Below, piece by piece: positions 15,031 to 15,143 of a DNA stretch of 15,143 bases. The notes under the pieces are model-generated. The model was not told the origin of the DNA and did not search any database. It was given only the letters and a program-made list of their open reading frames with translations. Location: positions 5,729,606-5,744,748 of the forward strand of contig JAHNZQ020000308.1 of the NCBI GenBank assembly GCA_019155205.2, given 5' to 3'. Positions within the stretch are counted from its first letter, which is position 1, and each line of letters begins with the position of its first letter. The position numbers and the translations under genes are program-made. This stretch comes from Gracilaria vermiculophylla (taxonomy: Eukaryota > Rhodophyta > Florideophyceae > Gracilariales > Gracilariaceae).

Positions 15031-15143
15031 ATGCATCCGTCAGACATTCTGTTTGTCGACAGCGTGGGCGATGTGTTCATGGCGGATGTGATGATGGAGT
15101 TTGGAATGATTGTGACGATAGCGATGAGCCTCGGGTACCGGGC
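15031..15143 (+). CDS. Possible 5' end of a gene running off the window
   Basis: An ATG with G at -3 opens a 37-codon frame that continues to the window edge, beginning MHPSDILFVDSVGDVFMADV. It is followed by a methionine- and valine-rich hydrophobic stretch that could be membrane-embedded. The same frame is open upstream to 14878, but this is its only convincing ATG. It is too short to identify. Confidence 0.3.
   Translation, partial: MHPSDILFVDSVGDVFMADVMMEFGMIVTIAMSLGYR

Noticed and set aside
1..15143. CRISPR array, bacterial operon or prophage
   Set aside because: No regularly spaced short repeats, no operon-like gene clusters, and the elements present are eukaryotic transposons.

Overview
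This window looks like nuclear DNA of a eukaryote that I cannot name. The grounds are a miniature LTR retrotransposon, a complete PIF/Harbinger-type DNA transposon, a degraded Tc1-type transposon, well-spaced genes with Kozak-like starts, and one pseudouridine synthase gene in extremely GC-rich, alanine/arginine-rich sequence. The two-gene Harbinger layout (Myb-like accessory protein plus DDE nuclease) resembles elements I recall from oomycetes and some algae. That recollection is too weak for a taxonomic call.

Layout. 1-1882: no gene; two diverged direct repeats. 1883-2718: minus-strand ORFs of unknown function, interrupted by a 309-bp LTR element (2053-2361). That element has identical 79-bp LTRs, a 5-bp target-site duplication, a primer-binding site matching the initiator tRNA-Met anticodon arm, a polypurine tract, and a tRNA T-arm/B-box-like hairpin. 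2719-3480: no gene; one G-rich tract. 3481-6750: PIF/Harbinger element bounded by terminal inverted repeats and ATT duplications. It has an intact accessory gene (plus strand) and a transposase gene (minus strand) broken by one stop and one frameshift. 6794-8326: Tc1-like element bounded by TA, with a heavily broken DD34E transposase and a tandemly duplicated 3' end. 8440-10240: two diverged roughly 1-kb direct repeat copies of unknown nature. 10250-11040: AT-rich and apparently empty.

At about 11,040 the composition switches abruptly to very GC-rich DNA, which lasts to about 14,020. This block holds two convergent genes whose stops are 8 bp apart: a small alanine-rich protein (11974-12378, plus) and an RluD-type 23S-like rRNA pseudouridine synthase (12387-13622, minus). 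A 230-bp direct duplication follows (13786-14016 and 14334-14563). Its two copies differ almost only by G/C in the left copy against A/T in the right copy. The right end has weak ORFs, one running off the window.

The most notable item is the miniature LTR element. Its terminal structure is complete and its LTRs are identical, which suggests recent mobility. It has no coding capacity, and its polymerase III-like internal signals would make it an analogue of the 5S-carrying Cassandra elements if confirmed. The mobile elements are independent insertions. The only clearly functional cellular gene is the pseudouridine synthase.
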